A stretch of DNA of 62,551 nt from Devosiaceae bacterium (GTDB taxonomy: Bacteria; Pseudomonadota; Alphaproteobacteria; Rhizobiales; Devosiaceae), in the NCBI GenBank assembly GCA_021648375.1, contig JAKISW010000014.1, positions 1 through 62,551 on the forward strand, in the 5' to 3' direction. Below the pieces are notes generated by a model. That model was not told where the DNA came from. It searched no databases and was given only the letters and a program-made list of their open reading frames with translations. Shown in pieces: positions 18,799-27,164 of the stretch. Each line of letters starts with the position of its first letter. The first letter of the stretch is position 1. A program made the translations under genes and the position numbers.

Positions 18799-21344
18799 TT
18801 GCTGGCTGGCTGGTCGATCAATTTTGAAACATTGGCAGGCAGGTTGACAATAATCGTATTACCGTTGGAAGGGTTGGTTTGCATTGTAATATTTCCCCCG
18901 TGCAATTCAACAAATGCCTTAACGATCGTCAGCCCAATTCCGGAACTGCGATGCAGCTCTTTTAAAGAGCGGCCCTGATCCGGTCTTTCCAGCGCAGCTT
19001 TGAGCTCACCTGGTATCCCAATTCCCTGATCGGTGATGCTAAGTCTTATCCAACCCGCATTTTCTTCAACATCAAGAATGATTTTGGAGCCGGGATCAGA
19101 ATATTTCACGGCATTTGAAAGCAGGTTATACAATATCTGAACAACTCGTTTGCCATCAGCAACAAGTTTTGGTGCCGGGTCCGGCATATTAACGGATAGG
19201 TTTATTGGCGTTGCACCATCGGCACCCACAAGAGTGGCACTAAATCCGGTTTTTGCCTTTTCAATTAAAGAGGCAATATCCAGCTCTTTTAAATCAAGCC
19301 GGGCAATTCCTGCATCAACATTGGTAAGGTCCAATATATTGTCGATCAAAGTGCCAAGGGTTGCTGTGGAGGAGCGGATATAGTCGGTATAGGCGCGTTG
19401 TTGGGCATTTAAGGGCCCAAAGCTGTCGGAAGCTAAAAGATCGGCAAATCCTATTATGGACGTTAATGGCACCCTTAATTCATGGGAAACATTTTGCACA
19501 AAGGCATCTTTTAGTCGATCAGCTGTCTCAAGAGCTTCGTTGCGTTCTTTTAGAACGGTTTCATAATTGGCGCTTTTAGTCACATCCACAAAAGTAAGCA
19601 GGGTTTGCGTATCTGGGAGTCGAACGATAGCGTAATCTATCAGGCGCCCGTCCTTGCGTTTGATACGACCGCTTTTATCAATACGACCGGGGTCAAAATC
19701 AACCACGTTTTGCTTAAGGCGTTGCCAAATTTCTTCTCCATCTTCCGGAATGGATTTGCCGCAACTTTGGGCTATGGCGTCAATATGGGGAGCCTGGCCC
19801 AGTTCATTAATCGGCAATTTCCAGATGCTGGAAAGACGTCGGTTATGAAGGCGCAAGCGCCCGTCTGTTCCAAAAACTGCAACCCCTTCACTCAGGGAAT
19901 TAAGGGTTTCACGCTGCACAACAAGAATGGCATTATTTGAACTTTGCAGTTTTAACTGCTCCGAAATATCATCAAAAACATAAATCACCCCACCATCGTG
20001 GGAATTTGGAGTGGCAATAACCTGCAAGGTACGTCCACTTGCCAGATGCCACAATTCCTTGCGCGGATTTTTAAGAGCATATGATTTTAAGTGTTCAGAT
20101 CGCCATTGTTTATAATCAGGTTCAGCAGGCAATTGCCCTTTGCGACGCAAAAGATCCATGACTTCGCGTTCATTCATTCCCTCAACAAGCGAATTTTTAT
20201 CAAGGGAAAACAGTTCTTTATAGGCCAGGTTAAATTGTTTGAGGCGACCTTCCCCATCAAAAACCACCATCGGGCTGGTCATAGCATCAAGAACCGGATT
20301 TATATGGGAAAAGGATAATTCATCATTGTTAACGCCTTGAATTTCCGAGGCATATTTTTTTCTAATCAGGCCAATAGAGCTGGTTTCCAGTGAACTGGTT
20401 CCGATCCTGCTCAGGACTAATTCATGCTGATAACCAACCTCTAACAATGGCTCATTAATGATTGCCTCATCCGAATTTTCATCCAGAGCAGATTGATGTT
20501 TTGCAATATCTGTGGGTGAAAAAAGTTCCGGAAATTGGTTCTTTCCACTCTTAAGGTTTGCATCGTTGCATAGGCTTAAATAATGGGAATTGGCAAATGT
20601 AACTTTTCCCTCGGGGCCGCGTATCCAAGCCGGGTCATCCAGCAAATCAAGTATCTGGTGAATTGAATTGAAATCCGGATTTGGCACATCATTATCTGGA
20701 TATGCAATTTCTTTGGTTTGAGGCGCTGTTGCAGCCGTAACAGCTCGCATATGCAAAATTGCTGTGCCGCCGCTGGTTTCGCCCGCCGCCCGTAATTGCT
20801 GACCGGAATTTGTTTTAACGCTGGCAACAAATCCTTCGCCACTTAAATGAAGATGACTTAAACCCGCATTGAGCTTTGCCGCATCTTTTGGGGCAAGCCA
20901 GCGCTCAAACTCCAAAAACTGCTTCAATTGCATATCCTGTTCACCAAAATTCTCGTGATCAGGGTCTTTGTTAATGAGAGAGCTGGATTTGCCAAACATT
21001 TGTGGCTCGCCAGATTGTGTCCACAACACCGTAACTTCGGGCAAGCATGAAAATGCCGCCTCATATTCATCCAGCTTAACCCGCATGGCAGCAATTTGGC
21101 TTTGACCGGTCTTTTGAGTTTTAAGGCTGACATTGCGAATTTTTGACAGCCAGAATATTACAAGCCCGGCAAAAAACAGCGCTCCGGCACCAATGATCAA
21201 TGGCAGACTGATCATAACCATATTGGTATTGGCCATTTGGGAAATTTGGGCCTGCGCTAACGCAGGAAAGGCTAGACTGGAACCAGCAACAAGAAACAAG
21301 GGGGCGGCAAAAAACGCGGGTGTGCGGTGCCAGAACGGTTTCAT
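18795..21344 (-). CDS. PAS-domain sensor histidine kinase
   Basis: This 849-residue membrane kinase starts with a signal-like hydrophobic segment (residues 10-33) and a membrane helix (about 45-66). Three or more PAS regions follow (about 230-300, 345-440, 470-590), then a HisKA domain with the phosphorylated His in NVSHELRVPLTSIIGF and a HATPase domain with GIGIPGEL and SSGIGLTIVKAFVELHGG. No receiver domain or response-regulator gene is adjacent. A kinase of this architecture sits between tsaE and ahcY in many rhizobia. Its signal and partner are unknown. Confidence 0.88.
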   Translation of the reverse strand: MKPFWHRTPAFFAAPLFLVAGSSLAFPALAQAQISQMANTNMVMISLPLIIGAGALFFAGLVIFWLSKIRNVSLKTQKTGQSQIAAMRVKLDEYEAAFSCLPEVTVLWTQSGEPQMFGKSSSLINKDPDHENFGEQDMQLKQFLEFERWLAPKDAAKLNAGLSHLHLSGEGFVASVKTNSGQQLRAAGETSGGTAILHMRAVTAATAPQTKEIAYPDNDVPNPDFNSIHQILDLLDDPAWIRGPEGKVTFANSHYLSLCNDANLKSGKNQFPELFSPTDIAKHQSALDENSDEAIINEPLLEVGYQHELVLSRIGTSSLETSSIGLIRKKYASEIQGVNNDELSFSHINPVLDAMTSPMVVFDGEGRLKQFNLAYKELFSLDKNSLVEGMNEREVMDLLRRKGQLPAEPDYKQWRSEHLKSYALKNPRKELWHLASGRTLQVIATPNSHDGGVIYVFDDISEQLKLQSSNNAILVVQRETLNSLSEGVAVFGTDGRLRLHNRRLSSIWKLPINELGQAPHIDAIAQSCGKSIPEDGEEIWQRLKQNVVDFDPGRIDKSGRIKRKDGRLIDYAIVRLPDTQTLLTFVDVTKSANYETVLKERNEALETADRLKDAFVQNVSHELRVPLTSIIGFADLLASDSFGPLNAQQRAYTDYIRSSTATLGTLIDNILDLTNVDAGIARLDLKELDIASLIEKAKTGFSATLVGADGATPINLSVNMPDPAPKLVADGKRVVQILYNLLSNAVKYSDPGSKIILDVEENAGWIRLSITDQGIGIPGELKAALERPDQGRSLKELHRSSGIGLTIVKAFVELHGGNITMQTNPSNGNTIIVNLPANVSKLIDQPASK

Positions 21345-21694
21345 AAGTTGGCCTCAATCAGGTTGGTGTTAATTGAGGTGAATAATCTGCAGACTTGACT
21401 CTTAGCCTTCCACCCCGAATCACCTGACAATAGCGCTCATGTGGCAGGCGTAGAAGGGTAAAAAAAGCCTAACTGGAATCAAATTTATATTTTTTAGGTT
21501 GATTTGCACCAAAAAGTATATTTTTACCCCGGTTTGTTTGATTTTCAAAACCGGGGTAAATTTATTGCGTGTTGGTGCTGATCCTAGATTATGGAGCATT
21601 TCTGGTTTTTATTTTAATCAAAACCTATACTCTAAATCTTTGTTTTGTCGCATTTTCGAACCGGATAACCGAGTACACTTATCCTGAAAATGCT
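21345..21694. other. Intergenic region between ahcY and the sensor kinase gene
   Basis: The 350 bases hold no supportable gene. The only clear structure is the hairpin at 21523-21560. The rest is AT-rich and probably carries the kinase promoter near 21350-21450. Confidence 0.5.
21523..21560 (-). terminator. Strong hairpin downstream of ahcY, possible terminator
   Basis: TTTACCCCGGTTT and its complement form a 13-bp perfect stem around a 12-base loop, about 135 bases past the ahcY stop. Short T-rich tracts flank both sides, so it could act in either direction, but neither tract is a clean run. Confidence 0.55.
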
Positions 21695-23098
21695 CTAATA
21701 GCGATAATGCTCGGATTTAAAGGGGCCTTCAGCACTGATTCCGATATAATCGGCTTGTTCTTGAGAAAGCACGGTTAGCTTCACCCCTAGTTTTTCCAGA
21801 TGCAGTTGTGCAACTTTTTCGTCCAGGTGTTTGGGCAAAACATGAACACCAGGCTTGTATTGAGAGGATTTTGTCCACAATTCAATCTGCGCCAGGGTCT
21901 GATTGGCAAATGATGCACTCATTACAAATGATGGATGCCCGGTTGCATTACCAAGGTTTACCAGCCGCCCTTTGGACAACAATATAATCCTGTTGTTGGG
22001 TGAAAATTCAACAATATCCACCTGATCTTTAACGTTGGTCCATTTGAAATTTTGCAATTCAGCTACCTGAATTTCATTGTCAAAATGTCCGATATTGCAA
22101 ACAATTGCCATGTCTTTGAGGTTTTTCATGGTGTCAACGGTAACAACATCCTTGTTGCCGGTGCAGGTTACAACCAGATCAGCCCGATGCGCCGCGTCCT
22201 CAAGGGTAACAACTTCAAAACCATCCATGGCGGCCTGTAAGGCACAAATCGGGTCAATTTCAGTAACCAGAACCCGGGCACCGGCACCAGCAAGAGATTG
22301 TGCAGAGCCCTTGCCAACATCCCCATAGCCACAGACAATTGCCACTTTACCGGCCATCATCACGTCTGTTCCACGCCGAATAGCATCGACCAGGCTTTCC
22401 CTGCATCCATATTTATTATCAAATTTGGACTTGGTAACACTGTCATTCACGTTAATAGCTGGAAAAGGCAGATCGCCATTTTCATGCAATTGATAAAGCC
22501 GCATCACGCCAGTTGTTGTTTCTTCTGAAACACCAAGAATATTGGCGCGAACTTTCGAATAAAAACCCGGATTAGCCGCAAGGCGTTTTTTAACCTGAGC
22601 GGCGAAATACTCTTCTTCTTCACTTTTTGGATGCGCTATTACCGATGGATCGGTTTCAGCTTTTGCGCCATTTAAAACCAGCATCGTGGCATCGCCACCA
22701 TCATCAAGAATTAGATTTGCGGTTTCCCCATTGCCCCAATCTAATATCTGATCGGCAAAGTCCCAATATTCTTCAAGTGTTTCTCCCTTATGGGCAAAAA
22801 CCGGAATTCCTGCTGCAGCAATCGCCGCTGCAGCATGATCCTGAGTTGAATAAATATTGCAGGAAGCCCAGCGAACCTGCGCGCCAAGATCAACAAGGGT
22901 TTCAATCAGCACTGCTGTTTGAATAGTCATGTGCAATGAGCCGGCAATCCGCGCCCCTTTTAAGGGTTGAGAAGCCTTAAATTCTTGGCGGATGGACATC
23001 AGGCCCGGCATTTCAATTTCTGCCATAGCAATTTCCTTGCGACCAAAGTCAGCAAGCGAAAGGTCTTTAACTGCGTAATCATTTTTATTCGCGTTCAT
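21695..23098 (-). CDS. ahcY: Adenosylhomocysteinase
   Basis: This 467-residue cytoplasmic enzyme splits S-adenosylhomocysteine to adenosine and homocysteine with bound NAD. Visible are the substrate motifs SLHMTIQTAVLIETL and SCNIYSTQDHAAAAI, the glycine-rich NAD loop VCGYGDVGKGSA, and the C-terminal KSEHYRY that closes the neighbouring subunit's NAD site. It contains the roughly 40-residue insert typical of proteobacterial forms. I start at ATG 23098 (GGAG 8 bases upstream) rather than at 23137, which would add 13 residues without homology. Confidence 0.96.
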   Translation of the reverse strand: MNANKNDYAVKDLSLADFGRKEIAMAEIEMPGLMSIRQEFKASQPLKGARIAGSLHMTIQTAVLIETLVDLGAQVRWASCNIYSTQDHAAAAIAAAGIPVFAHKGETLEEYWDFADQILDWGNGETANLILDDGGDATMLVLNGAKAETDPSVIAHPKSEEEEYFAAQVKKRLAANPGFYSKVRANILGVSEETTTGVMRLYQLHENGDLPFPAINVNDSVTKSKFDNKYGCRESLVDAIRRGTDVMMAGKVAIVCGYGDVGKGSAQSLAGAGARVLVTEIDPICALQAAMDGFEVVTLEDAAHRADLVVTCTGNKDVVTVDTMKNLKDMAIVCNIGHFDNEIQVAELQNFKWTNVKDQVDIVEFSPNNRIILLSKGRLVNLGNATGHPSFVMSASFANQTLAQIELWTKSSQYKPGVHVLPKHLDEKVAQLHLEKLGVKLTVLSQEQADYIGISAEGPFKSEHYRY

Positions 23099-23161
23099 AT
23101 GCAATGCTCCAGCATTAAAAAAAGTTGGGGAAGCCAAATAAGGTTGTCTTTTGAAAATGAA

Positions 23162-23185
23162 AGCTGATCCCGGTTACCATCAGCT
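23162..23185 (-). other. Hairpin in the ahcY 5' leader
   Basis: AGCTGAT and ATCAGCT form a 7-bp stem with a 10-base loop between the proposed promoter and the ahcY start. It matches no riboswitch class I can name. Confidence 0.3.
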
Positions 23186-23208
23186 AACACCAATCATATA
23201 AAGAAAGG

Positions 23209-23237
23209 TTTATATGCCTGATACGGGATAATAACAA
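23209..23237 (-). promoter_or_regulatory. Putative sigma-70 promoter of ahcY
   Basis: On the minus strand TTGTTA is followed after exactly 17 bases by TATAAA, about 110 bases upstream of the ahcY start. This is inferred from sequence alone. Confidence 0.4.
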
Positions 23238-23302
23238 GTAGCTTCTGGGCGCGCAGATTATTTTTTATCTAATTGCATCGCGGCGATATCAAAGTTTTTG
23301 CG

Positions 23303-23626
23303 CTAAATAGCGCCTTCTTTGTCTGCGCCGTCATTGTCTTCGTCAAAACCACAATCAATCAATTGAGACAAAGCGTCCAACACCTGCCTGGCCTGAACTC
23401 CGGTGGCCCTGACCAGAATTGAAGAACCCGGCCCCGCCGCCAGCATCATCAGGCCCATGATTGAAGTTCCGCCAACGGTCACCCCCTCTCTAGTTACCTC
23501 AACGCTTGCATCAAACATTTCTGTAGTGCGCACAAACCTTGCCGACGCACGGGCGTGCAATCCACGAGAATTGCAAATTCGCATCATTTGAGTAAGTGTA
23601 TGACCTTTGTTGGAATGATCGGGCAT
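23303..23626 (-). CDS. ptsH: HPr-family phosphocarrier protein (PTS-Ntr type)
   Basis: This 107-residue protein has the HPr active site SRGLHARAS with the phosphorylated His near residue 24 and the conserved GGTSIMGLMMLAA regulatory-Ser region. In alphaproteobacteria HPr acts with EINtr and EIIA proteins in a phosphorelay that regulates rather than transports. It pairs with the EIIA gene upstream. The usual companion hprK is not in the next slot. The C-terminus carries an acidic tail. Confidence 0.92.
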   Translation of the reverse strand: MPDHSNKGHTLTQMMRICNSRGLHARASARFVRTTEMFDASVEVTREGVTVGGTSIMGLMMLAAGPGSSILVRATGVQARQVLDALSQLIDCGFDEDNDGADKEGAI

Positions 23627-23702
23627 GGCATCCAGACATTTGGTGAGGAGTAAAATCCAAGGTGGCGCAATAGATATTGCCCAATGATAAAAAATTTGTT
23701 TC

Positions 23703-24098
23703 TTACCCTAAAATATCGTTGGCAACATTTATGTATTTGCGCCCCGCATCCTGAGCTTCTCTCACACTGGTACGCAAATCAAGATTGGCTCTAACTCGCG
23801 CCAGCTTGACCAGCATTGGCAGATTAACTCCGGCAATAACCTCAACTTCACGGTTTTGCATTATGGAAATCGCCAGATTTGATGGAGTGCCACCAAACAT
23901 ATCCGTTAAGACCACAACCCCTCCACCACTATCAGCAGCTTCAACGGCGCTCAATATATCGTTGCGGCGCTCCTCCATATCATCATCGGGCCCGATACAA
24001 ACCGTTTCGCAATTTTCTTGAGGACCAACCACATGTTCAAGGGCTGAGCGAAACTCAACCGCGAGCCTGCCATGGGTTACCAACACCATTCCTATCAT
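23703..24098 (-). CDS. PTS EIIA component, mannose family
   Basis: This 131-residue protein has the EIIA-Man fold: the phosphoryl-accepting His is in LVTHGRLA (about residue 9), and VLTDMFGGTPSNLA is the family signature. No EIIB or EIIC lies nearby, so it is probably regulatory, receiving phosphate from HPr. I start at ATG 24098 giving MIGMVLVTHG. A codon five residues upstream is also open. It is 77 bases upstream of ptsH and likely co-transcribed. Confidence 0.9.
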   Translation of the reverse strand: MIGMVLVTHGRLAVEFRSALEHVVGPQENCETVCIGPDDDMEERRNDILSAVEAADSGGGVVVLTDMFGGTPSNLAISIMQNREVEVIAGVNLPMLVKLARVRANLDLRTSVREAQDAGRKYINVANDILG

Positions 24099-24213
24099 AT
24101 TCCATCCCCACAAATTTGGTGTTCAGGAGCGAGCAGATTTTCAGTAACACCATTTATCAAAGCCTGGTTGGGCAAAACTTTGTCGATCAGCCAATTCACA
24201 TACCAAAAACCCA

Positions 24214-24900
24214 TTAATCCAGCACAGCCTTCCAGTATTTTTGCGCGACTTCGCTCAGGTGTCGATCCATTGCATCGGCGGCTTTTTCAACATTTTTTTC
24301 AGCAATGGCGTCAAATATTTCCTGATGCTGGGCAACCACATCTGAAAAATCCGGGCTGACCGCAGAGGATTTAACCCGTTGATCCTTAAGCCAGTCAGAA
24401 AGGGCTGCATTCAAGGCCTCAAATACCGGGTTTCTGGAAATCTTCGCAATCTCCAGATGAAAAATCACATCAGTTTGCACAAAACCATCCAGGTCTTTTG
24501 CCGATCGATTGGCCTCAAGCGCCTTGCCAAGAACATCTATATCTTCAGGAGTTGCCAGCTTTGCAGCCCGCCGCGCCAACCCTATTTCCAGCAAAGCCCT
24601 GGCATCCTGCATTTCGCGCAAGCCCTCAGGACGGTTCATATAATGGCGCATCGAGCCGGTAAGCTCGGCAAATATCCCATCGACCGTGGGTGTTGATACC
24701 CGTGGTACCGCACCGGGCCGCGAGGTCAGCAAGCCCTGACGCTGTAAAGAAAACAACGCCTCGCGCACCGAGGACCTTCCCGCGTCAAAATCCTCCATGA
24801 TCTGACGTTCAGCCGGCAATCTGTCTCCCGGTCTTAATCTTCCCGAGAGAACTAAAAGTTCAAAATGCTCAGCAATTTCCTGATATTTTTTGCGTGCCAT
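24214..24900 (-). CDS. FadR-subfamily GntR transcriptional regulator
   Basis: This 228-residue protein has a winged helix (residues about 5-70; PGDRLPAERQIMEDFDAGRSSVREALFSLQRQGLL) and an FCD ligand domain (about 90-225) with the metal-binding His residues in VIFHLEIAK, VAQHQEIFDAI and MDRHLSE. I start at ATG 24900 because MARKKYQEIAEHFE is the usual N-terminus. A GTG at 24996 would add 32 residues. It is divergent from the keto-deoxy-acid operon and probably represses it. Confidence 0.88.
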   Translation of the reverse strand: MARKKYQEIAEHFELLVLSGRLRPGDRLPAERQIMEDFDAGRSSVREALFSLQRQGLLTSRPGAVPRVSTPTVDGIFAELTGSMRHYMNRPEGLREMQDARALLEIGLARRAAKLATPEDIDVLGKALEANRSAKDLDGFVQTDVIFHLEIAKISRNPVFEALNAALSDWLKDQRVKSSAVSPDFSDVVAQHQEIFDAIAEKNVEKAADAMDRHLSEVAQKYWKAVLD

Positions 24901-25072
24901 CGCCCCTGTAGTCCTGATTTGTTCCGCCCCAAACACTTTTATGAATATCAAACCATTAAAGCGCTCCGCCGGTAATATTAAGGAATTCAACCGCACTTGC
25001 CAGCTATTTTAGAGAACTCGTTCAAATTCATGAAAATACCCGACTTGAACTTGTAAATAAATACTGATAAAC

Positions 25073-25083
25073 TTGTCAGACCA
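25073..25083 (+). promoter_or_regulatory. Candidate GntR/FadR-type operator
   Basis: TTGTCAGACCA has the GTC-N-GAC core seen in many FadR-subfamily operators and lies 25 bases upstream of the fusion-gene start in the divergent region. A single site identified by eye. Confidence 0.35.
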
Positions 25084-25107
25084 AAACAGGCAGGATAGAC
25101 ATTAAAT

Positions 25108-27078
25108 ATGCCGAAATTAGCGGCTAACCTTTCGACATTGTTTCAAGAAACTTCCCTTGAAAACCGCCCTGCAGCAGCTGCAGCGGCGGGTTTTTTAGCG
25201 GTTGAAATAAAATTTTTTGAGCAATACCCAAGCGATGTTTTTATAGATAATTTGGCGGCAAGTGGCCTTGATCTGGCCTTGTTTAATGCCAATCCGGGCA
25301 ATCTTGGTGCGGGTGAAGTTGGAATGGCCTCGCTGCCTGAGCAGCGCCAACGATTTGAGGAAGGCTTGATTAAAGACCTGGCTTTGGCCAAACGGCTTGG
25401 TGCGCCCAAAATGCATGTTTTATGCGGTATGCGCGACAAGGATCGCTCAAGAGATCAGCAATATGAAACAGCAGTTGCTGCCTATTCATGGGCAGCGAAA
25501 ACCGCCGCTGAACATGGAGTTACATTGGTTGTTGAACCCCTTGCCCCCGCTGCCATGCCCGGGTATTTTATTCATTCTCTTGATCAGGCAGTGCGTCTTG
25601 TAGAAGATGTTGCATCTGACAATTTTAAAATATTGTTTGATTTTTTTCATATGCAATTTACCGGCGGTGATATTTCGCGTCGCCTAAACGATGTTGCTGA
25701 CTTGATCGGGCACGTGCAAATTGCTGCCACGCCTTCCAGAAACGAACCTGATCAGGGCGAGTTGAATGTGGATTTCATATTTAATGAATTGGATAATATT
25801 GGATATTCAGGCTGGGTCGGGTGCGAATATAATCCAAAAACAACGACCCTTGCCGGACTTTCATGGGCAGACAAATATTTGTCTCGCCCCAAAAATTTCA
25901 TTCCCCCCGCCATTAAAACCAACGAGCAATCTTCTGTCAAAGCTGAAAACCTTCCAACCGGTAGTTTGCTGGGTAGGGTTTGGGATCCAAAGGCACAAGG
26001 CCCATGCATAGTTACGGTGCGCGATGGAATGGTGTTTGACATAACATCGAAGATGTCTCCCCTGACCAGTGATATCTGTAAAATGGAAAACCCGGTGGAG
26101 TTTGTTAAAAACGCCAGCGGTCAACCGATCGGGGAATTATCTGAAATTCTTCAGGCCGATACTGAAAACCCTCAAATTCTTCATATGCTTGCACCCTGCG
26201 ATTTGCAGGCAATCAAGGCCTGCGGGGTGACCTTTGCCGCCTCCATGGTCGAAAGGGTGATTGAAGAACAGGCAGCGGGCGACATAAAAAAGGCCAAGGC
26301 TATCCGTCAGCGGGTGCAGGCAATTGTTGGGGATAGTCTGCGCGATTTGCGAGCCGGATCAAAAGAGGCGCAACGGGTAAAACAGGCTTTGATTGAAGAG
26401 GGCATATGGAGCCAGTACTTGGAAGTGGGAATTGGCCCTGATGCGGAAGTTTTTTCAAAGGCGCAGGTGCTTTCTTCTGTTGGGCATGGCGCAAAAATCG
26501 GCTTGCACCCCTCCTCTAGCTGGAACAATCCTGAACCTGAACTGGTTTTGGCAGTTTCCCCGGCAGGGAAAATTGTCGGCGTCAGTCTTGGCAATGATGT
26601 TAATCTTCGCGATATCGAGGGGCGTTCCGCCCTGTTATTATCCAAGGCCAAGGATAATAATGCCTCTTGCGCAATTGGTCCCTTTATTCGGCTGCTCGAC
26701 GATGAATTTACCCTTGAGCATCTGCGCCAGGCCCAATTGTCTCTTACAATAAAAGGGTTGGATGATTATCTTTTGGAGGGAAGTTCTTCCATGAATGAAA
26801 TCAGCCGTGATGTAAAAGATCTCGTGGCCCAGACCATTGGCACCCATCATCAATATCCTGATGGTTTGATGTTATTTTTAGGCACCGGATTTGCTCCTAC
26901 CAAAGACAGGGACGTTCCCGGTGAGGGCTTTACCCATAAAATGGGTGATCTGGTAACTGTTAGCTCGGCCGGGCTGGGTGAGTTGCAAAATATCGTCGAT
27001 CTTTCCACCAATTGCCCACCATGGACTTTTGGGGTGAGGGAGTTGATGGGCAATCTTGCCAGACGAGATCTGATCTAA
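25108..27078 (+). CDS. Fusion: hydroxypyruvate isomerase (Hyi) domain + 2-keto-3-deoxy-pentonate dehydratase (XylX-like, FAH superfamily)
   Basis: This 656-residue protein joins two enzymes usually made separately. Residues 1-260 form a Hyi-type TIM barrel close to E. coli Hyi, with the metal and catalytic residues Glu143 (VVEP), Asp178 (FDFFHMQ), Gln204 (HVQIAA) and Glu240 (VGCEYNP) intact. A linker of about 25 residues follows. Residues 285-656 align end to end with Caulobacter XylX, which dehydrates 2-keto-3-deoxy-D-xylonate to alpha-ketoglutaric semialdehyde (LAPCDLQAIKACGVTFAAS, WSQYLEVGIGPDAE, WNNPEPE, GNDVNLRDIEGRSALLL). The frame is continuous. The next gene encodes the dehydrogenase for that product. 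The role of the isomerase domain in this pathway is unknown. Confidence 0.88.
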   Translation: MPKLAANLSTLFQETSLENRPAAAAAAGFLAVEIKFFEQYPSDVFIDNLAASGLDLALFNANPGNLGAGEVGMASLPEQRQRFEEGLIKDLALAKRLGAPKMHVLCGMRDKDRSRDQQYETAVAAYSWAAKTAAEHGVTLVVEPLAPAAMPGYFIHSLDQAVRLVEDVASDNFKILFDFFHMQFTGGDISRRLNDVADLIGHVQIAATPSRNEPDQGELNVDFIFNELDNIGYSGWVGCEYNPKTTTLAGLSWADKYLSRPKNFIPPAIKTNEQSSVKAENLPTGSLLGRVWDPKAQGPCIVTVRDGMVFDITSKMSPLTSDICKMENPVEFVKNASGQPIGELSEILQADTENPQILHMLAPCDLQAIKACGVTFAASMVERVIEEQAAGDIKKAKAIRQRVQAIVGDSLRDLRAGSKEAQRVKQALIEEGIWSQYLEVGIGPDAEVFSKAQVLSSVGHGAKIGLHPSSSWNNPEPELVLAVSPAGKIVGVSLGNDVNLRDIEGRSALLLSKAKDNNASCAIGPFIRLLDDEFTLEHLRQAQLSLTIKGLDDYLLEGSSSMNEISRDVKDLVAQTIGTHHQYPDGLMLFLGTGFAPTKDRDVPGEGFTHKMGDLVTVSSAGLGELQNIVDLSTNCPPWTFGVRELMGNLARRDLI

Positions 27079-27114
27079 AACCGGATTAATTCCACAATTC
27101 TTCAATTGAAAAAA

Positions 27115-27156
27115 TTTCAATTACAAATGTTTCAGTTACAAAACTTCAGCTAAAGG
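27115..27156. repeat. 15-bp tandem repeat between the fusion gene and the aldehyde dehydrogenase gene
   Basis: Two 15-bp units (tttcaattacaaatg at 27115 and tttcagttacaaaac at 27130) and a partial third unit (ttcagctaaagg) lie head to tail just before the next ribosome site. Confidence 0.6.
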
Positions 27157-27164
27157 ACTAAAAA

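Noticed and set aside
23105..23302. SAH or SAM-II riboswitch upstream of ahcY
   Set aside because: Considered because of the gene, but I could not fit the conserved core of either class to the sequence.
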